DNA of 64,000 bases from Streptomyces sp. NRRL S-337. GTDB lineage: Bacteria; Actinomycetota; Actinomycetes; Streptomycetales; Streptomycetaceae. A program made the translations under genes and the position numbers. This document shows positions 51,879-61,207 of this stretch, in pieces. The notes beneath the pieces were generated by a model that ran no database searches, was not told where the DNA came from, and worked only from the letters and a program-made list of their open reading frames with translations. The stretch covers positions 1 to 64,000 of the forward strand of contig NZ_JOIX01000003.1 in assembly GCF_000720175.1 (NCBI RefSeq), written 5' to 3'. Numbering within the stretch: position 1 is the stretch's first letter; every line of letters starts with the position of its first letter.

Positions 51879-53477
51879 GTGCAGCGATGGCGGGCTCTGA
51901 TCGTGCTCGGGACGGCGCAGTTCCTGATGGTGCTGGACACCTCGGTGATGAACGTCTCCATCAGCACGCTGGTCGAGGACTTCGACACCGAGGTCACCGC
52001 GATCCAGGCCGTCATCACGCTCTATACGCTGGTCATGGCCGCCTTCATGATCACAGGTGGGAAGCTCGGCGACGCGTTCGGGCGCCGCCGGACCTTCACC
52101 GTGGGCCTGATCGTCTACGCGGTCGGCTCCGCCCTCACCTCGGTGGCGCCATCGCTGTGGGTGCTGGCCCTGGGCTGGTCCGTGATCGAGGGACTCGGTG
52201 CCACGCTCGTTCTCCCGGCCCTCGCGGCGCTCGTCGCCGGCGCGTACCGGGGCCGGGACCGGTCGGTCGCCTACGGCGTCATCGGCGGCCTGGCCGGAGC
52301 CGGCATCGCGGTGGGGCCGCTGCTCGGCGGATGGGTGACGACGTATCTGACCTGGCGGCTGGTGTTCGCCGGTGAGGTCGTGCTGGTCGTCGCCATGCTG
52401 TGCGTGATCCGGTGGATCCCGGACGCCCCGCCGGGGCCACGCACCAAGCTGGACGCAGGGGGCGTCGCGCTGTCCGCGGCCGGGCTCGCCCTCGTCGTCC
52501 TGGGCGTGCTGCAGAGCAGCTCCTGGGGATGGCTGAAACCGCGCAACCCGCCCTTCCTGCTGTTGGGCTTCGCCCCGACCCTGTTCGTCATCGCCGCCGG
52601 AGCCGTCGTGCTGTGGCTGTTCTGCTGCTGGGAGCGGCGACAGCAGGAGCGCGGGCGGAACCCGCTGGTCCGGCTGTCCCTCTTCGGCGTCCCCCCGCTG
52701 CGCTCCGGCCTGACCATGCTGCTCTGCCAGAACCTCGTCCTGCTCGGGCTGTTCTTCGTCATCCCGCTGTACCTCCAGGTCGTCCAGGGCCTCAACGCCT
52801 TCGAGACCGGAGTCCGCCTGCTGCCGGTGTCGGTCGCCATGCTGCTGTCCGCCATGAGCGGCCCGCTCCTCGGCCGGATCGCGGCACCGCGCACGGTGGT
52901 GCGATGCGGCCTCCTCGTGCTCGTCGTGGCGGCCGGGTGGCTCATCGCGACGATCGAGCCCCGGATCGACAACCTCTCCTTCGGCCTGGCGATGGCCGTC
53001 CTCGGGCTGGGCATGGGACTGCTCGCTTCCCAACTCGGCAACATCGTGCAGTCCAGCGTCGGGGAGACCGAACGCAGCGAAGCGGGCGGCCTGCAGTACA
53101 CCGCGCAGAACCTCGGATCGTCCCTCGGCACCGCGCTCATCGGATCCCTGCTGATCGGCGCCCTGGTCAGTGCCTTCACCACGCAGATCGAAAAAGACCC
53201 GAAGATCTCCGACGCGTCACGCCACCAGGCAGGCATCGCCATGGAGGCCGGCGTCAGCTTCGTGAGCACGGCCCAGGTGCGCGCGGCGGCGGAACGCGCC
53301 GGGCTGCCGCCGTCCGAGACCGATGCGCTGGTCGACTCCTATGCCACGGCGCAGCTGAACAGCCTGAAGGCCGCCGTCCTGGCAGCCGCGGCCATCCCGC
53401 TCGCCGCCTTCCCGTTCACCCGCCGGCTGCCGGCCGAGCGACCGGCCAAGGAGGCCGCCCGCTCAGCCGGTGGCTGA
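51879..53477 (+). CDS. DHA2-family MFS drug exporter (EmrB/QacA type)
   Basis: 532 residues, GTG start with GGAGAGGTGCAGGC in front. Fourteen helices are expected; motif D1 is FLMVLDTSVMNVSISTLVED and motif A is GGKLGDAFGRRRTF. Motif C-like residues are in GAGIAVGPLLGGW. Members export dyes, antibiotics and biocides by proton antiport. Its 3' end overlaps the convergent diacylglycerol-kinase-like gene by 15 bases. The region upstream holds GCGGGTGA at 51766 and TAGGGT at 51815. Confidence 0.92.
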   Translation: MQRWRALIVLGTAQFLMVLDTSVMNVSISTLVEDFDTEVTAIQAVITLYTLVMAAFMITGGKLGDAFGRRRTFTVGLIVYAVGSALTSVAPSLWVLALGWSVIEGLGATLVLPALAALVAGAYRGRDRSVAYGVIGGLAGAGIAVGPLLGGWVTTYLTWRLVFAGEVVLVVAMLCVIRWIPDAPPGPRTKLDAGGVALSAAGLALVVLGVLQSSSWGWLKPRNPPFLLLGFAPTLFVIAAGAVVLWLFCCWERRQQERGRNPLVRLSLFGVPPLRSGLTMLLCQNLVLLGLFFVIPLYLQVVQGLNAFETGVRLLPVSVAMLLSAMSGPLLGRIAAPRTVVRCGLLVLVVAAGWLIATIEPRIDNLSFGLAMAVLGLGMGLLASQLGNIVQSSVGETERSEAGGLQYTAQNLGSSLGTALIGSLLIGALVSAFTTQIEKDPKISDASRHQAGIAMEAGVSFVSTAQVRAAAERAGLPPSETDALVDSYATAQLNSLKAAVLAAAAIPLAAFPFTRRLPAERPAKEAARSAGG

Positions 53478-54785
53478 CCCACGTCCGGCAGGAAGGGCGA
53501 GGGTGCCCAGCCGCCGCCAGCCCAGCCGCGGCCGGGCCGGCGGTACGCCCGGACGGTGCCGGGGCACCCGGACCCGGAGGGCGGCCGGCTCCGAGACACA
53601 GCGCACGGGGGTGGGGAGCGCCAGCGACTCGCCGTCGACCCCGGCCCTCACCTCCGGCCGGTCGGCGTCGATCACGAGCGCCTCGGCGGTCAGCGAGACA
53701 AGCCCTTGCCCGTGCCGGCCGCGCAGCAGACCGGCCGCCTGGACCGCACTGTCGACCGTCACGCTCAGCATGCCCAGCACACCCCCGTCGAGCCGGTCGC
53801 GACGGCCCAGCCCCGCGCGATCACCGACCCGGTACGGGTTGTTGCTGACCAGCACGGCCTGGGGGCCGTCGACACGGACGTCCCCGGCGCTGACCGACAG
53901 CCGCGGCCCGTGCTGGTGGGTCAGCACATCGGGCAGCAGCCGCAGGAGCGTGCCGACCTTGTCGTCGCGGTACGCCGGGCTCTGCACGACCTCCGCGTAC
54001 GCACCGAAGGACGCGTTGTTGACGAAGGCCCGTCCCCCGACCCACCCGAGGTCCACCCGAACCTCCACCCCGTCGGTCAGCGCCGCGAGACTCTGCGCCG
54101 GGTCGTCCCGGTCGAGCCCCAGATCCAGCGCGAAGTGGTTGCGCGTCCCCGCCGGGATCACCACGAACGGCACGTCGTGCTCCGCCGCCACCAGCGCCTG
54201 CGTCCCGTCACCGCCCGCCACACCGAGCAGGTCGGCACCACGGGCGAGGGCCTCGCGGGCGAGCCCGGCCACATCATCGTGGCGGGCGGCGTCGAGCAGC
54301 AGCACCTCCGCGCCCAGCGCCTCCGCCTTCTCCCGCAACCCGAACCGCCCCACCTTGCCACCACCGGAGCGCGGATTCATCAGGAGGCAGGCACGCTCGG
54401 GCGGGGGGACCGGACGACCGGGGGACGCCCGCGCGACGGCATCCGCCCGCAGTGCGGCCCAGCCCGCTGCGGCGGCCAGCACCCACAGCCCCAACGAGAC
54501 CAGCACGAGCCAGAGCAGACGCGCCGCCACATACGACACGAGCACCGCCACCGGCGCCAGCAGGGCCAGGACCAGCGCCACACCGCGCGCCACACCCCGG
54601 CGGGACAGTGCCCACCAGCCGGCCGCCGCCGAAACCGCCAGCCCCGCCATCCCCATGGCGACCAGCACCAGGCTCCGCAGCCCCGCCACGGACAGCAGGA
54701 GCACCGTCGCGCCGACGCCCGCCACGATCGCCAGCCGCGCGCTCCAACGCTGTCCCGCCCGCCCGGGCGTGACGACACCTCTCAT
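53463..54785 (-). CDS. diacylglycerol kinase-like lipid kinase with membrane domain
   Basis: 440 residues from ATG 54785 with GGAGAGGCC upstream. Three to four hydrophobic helices at the N-terminus (about 18-110) precede the DAGK catalytic domain: CLLMNPRSGGGKVGRFGL, the nucleotide-binding VAGGDGTQALVAAEHDVPF, FVVIPAGTRNHFALDLGL, and AFVNNASFGAYAEVVQSP. It phosphorylates a lipid such as diacylglycerol or sphingosine-like substrates in the membrane. The C-terminal half is the beta-sandwich. Divergent from the 55110 membrane protein. Confidence 0.9.
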   Translation of the reverse strand: MRGVVTPGRAGQRWSARLAIVAGVGATVLLLSVAGLRSLVLVAMGMAGLAVSAAAGWWALSRRGVARGVALVLALLAPVAVLVSYVAARLLWLVLVSLGLWVLAAAAGWAALRADAVARASPGRPVPPPERACLLMNPRSGGGKVGRFGLREKAEALGAEVLLLDAARHDDVAGLAREALARGADLLGVAGGDGTQALVAAEHDVPFVVIPAGTRNHFALDLGLDRDDPAQSLAALTDGVEVRVDLGWVGGRAFVNNASFGAYAEVVQSPAYRDDKVGTLLRLLPDVLTHQHGPRLSVSAGDVRVDGPQAVLVSNNPYRVGDRAGLGRRDRLDGGVLGMLSVTVDSAVQAAGLLRGRHGQGLVSLTAEALVIDADRPEVRAGVDGESLALPTPVRCVSEPAALRVRVPRHRPGVPPARPRLGWRRLGTLALPAGRGSATG

Positions 54786-54920
54786 GGCCTCTCCTGGGCT
54801 CGTGGCATCTTCCGGGCCACTCGTGGATCTTCCGGGCTCGCGGCCCGCGGTGTGCACAGCCGCTCCCGGGCCGGTGTCCGTAACCCCATGGTGGCGGCCC
54901 GGGGGACCCGTCACCGTCAC

Positions 54921-54933
54921 CCACAACGGGTGA
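54921..54933 (+). promoter_or_regulatory. CGGGTGA motif upstream of the 55110 gene
   Basis: TCACCC-ACAAC-GGGTGA (54916-54933 with the left arm) is an inverted repeat. It lies in a 324-base divergent gap (54786-55109) that holds no gene, and a TACCAGTGGT element follows at 54991. Similar elements occur before three other genes of the island. Confidence 0.35.
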
Positions 54934-55109
54934 GGCAGGCCGGGCGGGCGGCCCGCAGAGTGGCAGTGCCGCCGGGTGCAGGCCGGGCCGTACCAGTGGT
55001 GGCGGACCGCACCAGCCGTCCCCCGCCGGGGCACCACCACATCCCGGACCACCACCACGGCCGAGGAGGGGGCCCGGCGCCACGCAGACAGCGGAGGAAC
55101 TGGAGCCGG

Positions 55110-56102
55110 ATGAACGGCGGCAGACGGACCACCGACGGGTCGCGGCCGACCCGGCCGGACGACTCGACGACGGTGCAGGCCCAGGCACTGTTGCCGATGA
55201 TCTGGGCCGATCCCCAGCACATGCCCGAGCAACTGGCCTTCTTCGCGGTGCGGCGGTTCGGCCAGCGGGCCGCGGCCGCCACGGAGCGGCGCAAGCAGCA
55301 CAAGCCGGAGGCCGGGGACGCCGAGCTCGCCGGGGACACCATCGCCCACGGAACGCGGCTGACGATCGCCGACGGCGCCGCGCTCGGCGGGCCGTTCGTA
55401 GTCCTCATGCCGGCCAGTTTCGTGGCGGCCCTGCTCGCCCAGGCCCAGATGATCCTCGAACTGGCCGCGCTCGCCGGCCAGGACCCCCGCAGCGAACGAC
55501 GCGTGGCGGACCTGCTGGTCCTGCAGGACGTGTACCCGTCGACCGAGGCCGCCGAAGCCGCCCTGCCCGGGGTGCCGCGCCACCCGCAGGGCGGCCGGGG
55601 CCGGCTCCCCCGCCGGACGCGGTGGTCACTGCTCGTCAGGATGGCGGCGATCCTCGGCATCACCGGGGGCGGCGAGAAGCCGGGCAAACTCCAGCGGGTG
55701 ATGTCGACGGCCCTGATCGCGGCGCTCTTCCTCGTGGGCATGGTGCTGCCGTTGATCTGGGTGCCGGCACTCGCGTGGTTCTACCGGCAGAACAGCCTGC
55801 GGCTCGGCGTGAAAGCCGTGCAGTACTACACCCCGGGGGCCACCGGGGACCGGGTCCGGCGCCGGCGCGGGACCACCCGCGTGCCCCGGGCGGCCGGCAT
55901 CGCCGCCATCCTGCGCTTCCTGGCCCTCACCGTGGTGCCCTTCCTCGCGGCAGCCGCGGTCGTGCTGGCCGGCGTACGGGTCGTCGGCGGTTTCTGGGGG
56001 ACCGCCCTCCTCGTCCTCGTCGCGGTGTCCTTCCTGGCGGCGGGCGCCTGGTTCGTACGGCACCGGTCACGGCCGGCCGACGGAGGGAGGGACGGGCCGT
56101 GA
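55110..56102 (+). CDS. hypothetical membrane-associated protein
   Basis: 330 residues. An N-terminal soluble domain (VQAQALLPMIWADPQHMPEQ; GQDPRSERRVADLLVLQDVY, then PSTEAAEAALPG) precedes three or four hydrophobic helices near the C-terminus (ALIAALFLVGMVLPLIWVPA; ALTVVPFLAAAAVVLAGVRV; ALLVLVAVSFLAAGAWFV). The soluble part is reminiscent of EcsC-like stress proteins, though this is a weak similarity. Its stop overlaps the following gene in GTGA (56099-56102). It lies in an operon with a DUF2252 gene. Confidence 0.75.
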   Translation: MNGGRRTTDGSRPTRPDDSTTVQAQALLPMIWADPQHMPEQLAFFAVRRFGQRAAAATERRKQHKPEAGDAELAGDTIAHGTRLTIADGAALGGPFVVLMPASFVAALLAQAQMILELAALAGQDPRSERRVADLLVLQDVYPSTEAAEAALPGVPRHPQGGRGRLPRRTRWSLLVRMAAILGITGGGEKPGKLQRVMSTALIAALFLVGMVLPLIWVPALAWFYRQNSLRLGVKAVQYYTPGATGDRVRRRRGTTRVPRAAGIAAILRFLALTVVPFLAAAAVVLAGVRVVGGFWGTALLVLVAVSFLAAGAWFVRHRSRPADGGRDGP

Positions 56103-57499
56103 GGACGGACGCATCCCTCCCGGCACCGGCCGAACGTGCCCGGCGCGGCAAGGCGGTGCGCGCACGCCTGCCGCGCTCGTCCCACGCCGAGTTCGAGCCC
56201 GCGCCGGACCGCCCCGACCCGGTCGGGATCCTCGACCGGCAGAGCGCCGGACGCGTGCCGGACCTCGTGCCCCTCCGCTACGGGCGGATGCTGGAGTCGC
56301 CGTTCGCCTTCTACCGCGGCGCCGCGGCCCTCATGGCCGCGGACCTCGGCACCCGCCCGTGCACCGGGATCGAGACCCAGCTGTGCGGTGACGCCCACCT
56401 GCTGAACTTCGGGCTCTACGCCTCGCCCGAGCGCCGGCTGGTCTTCGACGTCAACGACTTCGACGAGACCCTGCCCGGCCCGTGGGAGTGGGACGTCAAA
56501 CGCCTGGCCGCCAGCATGGCGATCGCGGGGCGCGCAGGCGGCTTCGCGGCCGAACAGCGCCGGGACGTCGTGCGTGCGACCGTCCGCTCCTACCGGCAGG
56601 CGATGCGCGGCTTCGCCGGTATGCGCAACCTCGACGTGTGGTACGCCCGGTCCGGCACCGATGACCTGCGCGTGCTGTTCGCCGACCGGCTCGGCAAGCG
56701 AGGACGCCGCCGGCTCACCCGGACGCTGGAGACCGCGCGCAGCCGGGACCACCTGCAGTCCTTCGAGCGGCTCACCGAGGTCGTCGACGGCACCCGGCGG
56801 ATAGCCGCCGACCCACCCCTGATCGTCCCGCTGGGCGACCTGATGACCGGCACCGACCGGGCCGCACTCGAAGGACACCTCCGCCTCCTCGTCGAACGCT
56901 ACGGCCAGAGCCTCCCCGCCGACCGCCGGCACCTCCTCCGGCAGTTCCGGATGGTCGACGCGGCCCGCAAGGTCGTGGGTGTCGGCAGTGTGGGCACCCG
57001 CTGCTGGATCGTGCTGCTGCTCGGCAGGGACGCCGACGACCCCCTGTTCCTGCAGGCCAAGGAGGCCGGCCCGTCGGTCCTGGCGCCCTACACGGACCCG
57101 ACGGCGTACCCCAACGAAGGCCAACGCGTGGTGCACGGCCAGCAGTTGATGCAGGCCGTCAGCGACATCTTCCTCGGCTGGGAACGCGTCACCGGCATCG
57201 ACGGGCGTCAACGCGACTTCTACGTACGCCAGTTGCGCGACTGGAAGGGCAGCGCCCACACCGAGCGGATGCCGCCCGGCCGGATGCGGCTCTACGGCGA
57301 GTTGTGCGGCGCGACACTGGCCCGCGCCCATGCCCGGTCCGGCGACCGGATCGCGATCGCGGCCTACCTGGGCGGCAAGGACGTCTTCGACCGGGCCCTG
57401 GCCGAGTTCGCCGAAACCTACGCCGACCACAACGAGCGCGACTTCCGGGCACTCGCCGAGGCCGTGCACCGCGGCGAGGTCACCGCCCGACGGGACTGA
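56099..57499 (+). CDS. DUF2252 family protein
   Basis: 466 residues of DUF2252: RYGRMLESPFAFYRGAAALM, the GDAHLLNFGLYASPERRLVF motif, DVNDFDETLPGPWEWDVKRL, the SERFAGMRNLDVWY-like segment, and LRDWKGSAHTERMPP with the C-terminal ARAHARSGDRIAIAAYLGG. The family has a protein-kinase-like fold (GDxHxxNFG is like the catalytic HxDxxxxN) but no established substrate. GTG start coupled to the membrane protein upstream; probably one functional unit. Confidence 0.92.
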   Translation: MRTDASLPAPAERARRGKAVRARLPRSSHAEFEPAPDRPDPVGILDRQSAGRVPDLVPLRYGRMLESPFAFYRGAAALMAADLGTRPCTGIETQLCGDAHLLNFGLYASPERRLVFDVNDFDETLPGPWEWDVKRLAASMAIAGRAGGFAAEQRRDVVRATVRSYRQAMRGFAGMRNLDVWYARSGTDDLRVLFADRLGKRGRRRLTRTLETARSRDHLQSFERLTEVVDGTRRIAADPPLIVPLGDLMTGTDRAALEGHLRLLVERYGQSLPADRRHLLRQFRMVDAARKVVGVGSVGTRCWIVLLLGRDADDPLFLQAKEAGPSVLAPYTDPTAYPNEGQRVVHGQQLMQAVSDIFLGWERVTGIDGRQRDFYVRQLRDWKGSAHTERMPPGRMRLYGELCGATLARAHARSGDRIAIAAYLGGKDVFDRALAEFAETYADHNERDFRALAEAVHRGEVTARRD

Positions 57500-57526
57500 C
57501 CGCCGGGGCCCGCTGGCGCGCCGTGG

Positions 57527-58837
57527 TCACTCGCTCTTCCACTCGGGCGGCCGGCGCTCGTCGGGCAGCCGGTCCGTCACGCCCTCGCGGAGCGACGGCC
57601 GGCGGGCCGCGGCTCCCTCGTACCACCGCCCGTACCGGTCCGCCAGGACGACGGACGAGAGCCCGTGCAGCAGGATGCTGAGCCCGACGGTGAGGGCGAC
57701 CACGGTGCCCGTCGGCAGGGCCCCGGGTGCCGCTTCGGTCGCCACGAGCAGACCGAGGACGAGGGACGGCAGACCGCGGGAACCGAACCAGGCGGTGTAG
57801 AGCACGGTGGGCGCACGCAGCCCGCTGCCCGCGAACGCGACGGCGGTGGGCAGCAGCCGGACGACGGTCAGGCTCAACACCGCGTAACCGACGGCCTGCC
57901 AGGTCAGACGCGTGAGCGCGGGGCCGAGCAGCACCGCGCCGAAGATCAGGAAGCTCAGCGCGGCCAGCAGCGCGGCCAGATGCTCGACCGCCTCGAGGGT
58001 GTCGTCCTCGCCGTCCCGATCGGTGCCGGGCCGGGCCGCCGGGCGCTGGGCCACCGAGAAGACGAAGCCCGCCACCCAGGCCGCGACGAAGGGACTGCCC
58101 TCCGTGACCGCCGCGAGCGCGCCCGCTCCGGCGGCGAGGGCCAGCGGAAGGATGCGTCGCCAGTCATGGGCGATCCGGTCCGCGGCACGCGACCGGCGCA
58201 GCAGCAACCCACCGGCGCCACCGACCGCCAGTCCCAGCGCGGGGCTGAGCAGAAGCACCCGCTGGAGAGTCCCCACCACGCCCTGGTGAGCGGCGGCCGT
58301 GCCGGGCAGCCCGGCGAGGAGGACGGCGAAGAGCGGCAGGACCAGGCACTCGTTCAGGCCGCACTCGGCGTTGAGCCCGTGTCGCACGACCGCGGGGATG
58401 CGCGGGGCGAACACCGCGCTCTTGCTCACGGACGCGTCGGTGGGCGCGAGGATCACGGCGACCAGCACCAGTTCCCAGCCGCTCAGCCCCGGCAGCAGTG
58501 GCCACGCCAGCAGGGCGCCGCCCGCGATCGTCAACGGCAGTCCGACGGCGAGCAGACGGGCGGGGAAGAACCAGCCGCTGCGGAACTCCTCGGAACGCAC
58601 GGTGGCGGCGTCGGAGAACAGGACCAGCGCCAGGGCCGCCTCGACGAGGGTGAGCACCGGCCCGGTGTCGTGCTCCAGATCGAGCAGCCCGAGACCTACC
58701 GGACCGATGAGCACGCCGGCCGCGGTGAACACCATCGGGGCCGATACGGAGCGTGCGGCCAGTCGCCGGGAGACCAGGGCGTATCCGCCGGTGACGGCGG
58801 CCACCGCAGCGATGGCCCACCCGCCGTTTCCGCTCAC
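57527..58837 (-). CDS. CPA1-family cation:proton antiporter
   Basis: 436 residues, GTG start with AAGGAG 5 bases upstream. About 12-13 helices, with GVLIGPVGLGLLDLEHDTGP, ALALVLFSDAATVRSEEFRS and VLAPTDASVSKSAVFAPR containing the conserved APTDA (the antiporter aspartate). GSRGLPSLVLGLLVATEA lies near the C-terminus. Exchanges Na+ or K+ for H+ at the cytoplasmic membrane. Convergent with DUF2252, 27 bases apart. Confidence 0.92.
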   Translation of the reverse strand: MSGNGGWAIAAVAAVTGGYALVSRRLAARSVSAPMVFTAAGVLIGPVGLGLLDLEHDTGPVLTLVEAALALVLFSDAATVRSEEFRSGWFFPARLLAVGLPLTIAGGALLAWPLLPGLSGWELVLVAVILAPTDASVSKSAVFAPRIPAVVRHGLNAECGLNECLVLPLFAVLLAGLPGTAAAHQGVVGTLQRVLLLSPALGLAVGGAGGLLLRRSRAADRIAHDWRRILPLALAAGAGALAAVTEGSPFVAAWVAGFVFSVAQRPAARPGTDRDGEDDTLEAVEHLAALLAALSFLIFGAVLLGPALTRLTWQAVGYAVLSLTVVRLLPTAVAFAGSGLRAPTVLYTAWFGSRGLPSLVLGLLVATEAAPGALPTGTVVALTVGLSILLHGLSSVVLADRYGRWYEGAAARRPSLREGVTDRLPDERRPPEWKSE

Positions 58838-59046
58838 CTGTGCTCCTTCGGCTGGGCGCGGCGGGTGCCGGGCCTCGGGCACCGCGGGCTCCGGCCCGCC
58901 TGTTCGCCCGGGGGTTGCGCGGTCGCACGGAGCGTAACGCCGGCAGCCCGCGCCGTGCCGCAGCACGGGCGGCGTCCGGCCGCCGGGTCCCCTGAGTGGA
59001 GGCGGCTGCCGCCCCGCCGGCATCCCGCAGGCGGCGCGCCAAGGCC

Positions 59047-59061
59047 ACCCGCAACGGGTGA
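59047..59061 (+). promoter_or_regulatory. CACCCG-CAA-CGGGTG palindrome
   Basis: Perfect 6-base inverted repeat with a 3-base spacer, followed by TACGAG at 59089, 131 bases upstream of the ATG at 59192 (the 354-base gap 58838-59191 has no gene). It could serve the antiporter gene in the other direction. Confidence 0.4.
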
Positions 59062-59191
59062 TGGCCGCCCCTCCCGGACGCGGCAGCCTACGAGGGATTC
59101 CGCCGGCCCGTGAGCCGAGCCGCGGGCCGCGCCCGGGCGGGAGACCCGCGCGGGCGCCTCAGGGCAAGGGCCGGCCAGGGAGGAGCCGCGC

Positions 59192-60697
59192 ATGTCCACG
59201 TCCGCCACCCCCGGCCCGGACGGCCCCGACCGCCCGAACGGTCCCAACGGTCCCAACGGTCCCAACGGCCCGGACGGCCCGGACGGCCCGGACGAAGGCC
59301 GCGAGCGCTGTCGCCCGAAGGACCCTCGCCCGGAGGACCGCCGCCCCCTCAGCCCCGCCGAGCGCCACGAGTACGAGCGGCTCCGGCGCGCGTCCCGCGT
59401 ACAACACCGGAAGCTGCGCACCGCCTGCGCGGCCGTCCTGCTCGTCCTGGCCTTCCTGCTGGCCCCGCTCGGAGCCGTAGCCGCCTGGGCGCAGTCCCAG
59501 GTCTCCGACGCCCACCGTTACGTGCAGACCGTCGCCCCGCTGGCCCGCGAGCCGGCGATCCAGAACGCGGTGACCACGAGGCTGACCAACGACGTGGTCA
59601 AGGAGCTCGACGTCAAACGGGTCACCGACGCCCTCGCCAAGTCGCTCGCCCAGCGCAACGCGCCGCCCGTGGTGGTCAACCAGACCAGGCGACTGGGCGG
59701 CCCGCTGGAGAACGCGGTGACCGACGTGGTCCACAAAGTGGTGTACAAGGTGGTCACCAGCGAGGAGTTCGCGAAGGTCTGGGACGCCGCCAACCTGCGC
59801 GCCCATGCGGCCGTGGTCAAGGTCCTCACGGGCGAGGGCAACAGCGCGATCCAGGCCCGCGGCGACACCGTCGTCCTGAACATCGGGACCCTCGTGGACA
59901 AGGTCCAGCAACGGCTCATCGACCACGGCTTCGAGAAGGCGAAGTACATCCCCGACGTCGACCGGCAGGTCGTCCTGTTGAAGACGGACAAGCTCCAGCA
60001 GGCGCAGAACGCCATGATGGTGCTCGACATCGTCGGTGTCTGGCTGCCCGTGACGGTTCTGGTGCTGGTCGTGGTGGCGGTGTGGACGGCACCGGCCCAC
60101 CGGGCCACGCTGCTGACCGCGGGCGTCGGGCTCGCCGTGATGATGCTCCTGCTCCTGGTCGGGCTCGCGTTCGCGCGCCGCCAGTACCTGGATTCGGTGC
60201 CCCCGAGCACCCAGACCCAGCAGGCCGCGGCAGCCGTCTTCGACACGCTGGTGCGCTTCCTGCGGAACAGCACCTGGACGGTGTTCGTCGTCGCCGTGAT
60301 CACCGCGATCGCCGCCTACCTCTACGGACCCGGCCGCCCTGCCCGCGCGGTACGCTCCGGCACCGCCCGAACCACGGGCGCGGCCGGCGGACGGCTCACC
60401 CGCATCGGCGTGCGCACCGGGGGAGTGGGCCGGTGGCTGGATGCCCACCGGGCCTGGACGACCGGGCTCGTCATCGCGCTCGGTGCGCTGGTCCTGGTGC
60501 TGTGGAACTACCCGACACCGGCCTCGGTCGCCCTCGTCCTCGGCATCGTCCTCGTCGTGCTGGTGCTGCTGGGCGTGCTCGCCGCGACCGGTGCTCCGCC
60601 GTCCACCGCCCCACCGACGCCCGCGCCGACCGGCACCCCACCCGGCCCTGGCCCCCGTGCGGACGATTCCCCGCCCGGCCCGCCTGTTCGCCCGTAG
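59192..60697 (+). CDS. membrane protein with collagen-like N-terminus
   Basis: 501 residues. Residues 8-34 are GPD/GPN triplets encoded by a 9-base repeat (59216-59300). One hydrophobic segment at about 78-98 (ACAAVLLVLAFLLAPLGAVA) precedes a large extracytoplasmic domain of helical character (VAPLAREPAIQNAVTTRLTN; SEEFAKVWDAANLRAHAAVV). Four more helices follow at about 280-480. Pro-rich tail. RBS GGGAGGAG with 6-base spacing. Similar Streptomyces proteins have no assigned function. Confidence 0.8.
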   Translation: MSTSATPGPDGPDRPNGPNGPNGPNGPDGPDGPDEGRERCRPKDPRPEDRRPLSPAERHEYERLRRASRVQHRKLRTACAAVLLVLAFLLAPLGAVAAWAQSQVSDAHRYVQTVAPLAREPAIQNAVTTRLTNDVVKELDVKRVTDALAKSLAQRNAPPVVVNQTRRLGGPLENAVTDVVHKVVYKVVTSEEFAKVWDAANLRAHAAVVKVLTGEGNSAIQARGDTVVLNIGTLVDKVQQRLIDHGFEKAKYIPDVDRQVVLLKTDKLQQAQNAMMVLDIVGVWLPVTVLVLVVVAVWTAPAHRATLLTAGVGLAVMMLLLLVGLAFARRQYLDSVPPSTQTQQAAAAVFDTLVRFLRNSTWTVFVVAVITAIAAYLYGPGRPARAVRSGTARTTGAAGGRLTRIGVRTGGVGRWLDAHRAWTTGLVIALGALVLVLWNYPTPASVALVLGIVLVVLVLLGVLAATGAPPSTAPPTPAPTGTPPGPGPRADDSPPGPPVRP

Positions 60698-60704
60698 CGG
60701 GTGA
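60691..60704 (+). promoter_or_regulatory. CCCGTAGCGGGTGA motif before the 60781 gene
   Basis: Shares CGGGTGA with the elements at 54921 and 59047, and a TACCACTGGT element follows at 60741. It overlaps the end of the preceding gene, 80 bases upstream of the PLDc_N/SHOCT start. Confidence 0.35.
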
Positions 60705-60780
60705 TGCCGTCGGCAGCCGGCGCGCGCGACGGTGGGGACGTACCACTGGTGATTGATCGGCTGGTGATCAGGAGAGAGCG

Positions 60781-61182
60781 ATGGAGTACTTGGCGTACGA
60801 CTATCCGGTCCTCGGTGCCTTCTGGACCGTGATGTGGATCTTCCTGTGGATATGGTGGCTGGTCCTGCTGTTCCGCATCATCGTCGACATCTTCCGCGAC
60901 CGGAAGATGAACGGCTGGGCGAAGGCCGGCTGGCTCATCTTCGTGATGGTCATCCCGTTCCTCGGCGTGCTGGTCTACGTGATCGCGCGCGGCCGTGACA
61001 TGGGTGAACGCGAGATCCACCACGCGCGGGCACAGCAGGAGGCCATGAACGCCTACATCCGGGACGTGGCGGGAGGCCCCGCCGAAGACGTGGACAGGCT
61101 GGCCAAACTCTCCGAGCTCAAGAGCAGGGGCGACATCACCGAGGCGGAATTCCAACGGGCGAAGGAAAAGATCCTGCACTAG
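60781..61182 (+). CDS. PLDc_N / SHOCT domain membrane protein
   Basis: 133 residues. Two helices form a PLD N-terminal domain (FWTVMWIFLWIWWLVLLFRI; AGWLIFVMVIPFLGVLVYVI) and the C-terminal 30 residues are a SHOCT domain (DRLAKLSELKSRGDITEAEF). This type is common near stress genes in actinobacteria, where the SHOCT is thought to bind partner proteins. ATG follows AGGAGA with 5-base spacing. Convergent with the DUF4231 gene. Confidence 0.9.
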   Translation: MEYLAYDYPVLGAFWTVMWIFLWIWWLVLLFRIIVDIFRDRKMNGWAKAGWLIFVMVIPFLGVLVYVIARGRDMGEREIHHARAQQEAMNAYIRDVAGGPAEDVDRLAKLSELKSRGDITEAEFQRAKEKILH

Positions 61183-61207
61183 CGGGCCGCCGCCGTGGCC
61201 GCCGGAC

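Noticed and set aside
53556..56102. 848-residue plus frame
   Set aside because: Its first two thirds are antisense to the lipid kinase gene; only the part from 55110 is real.
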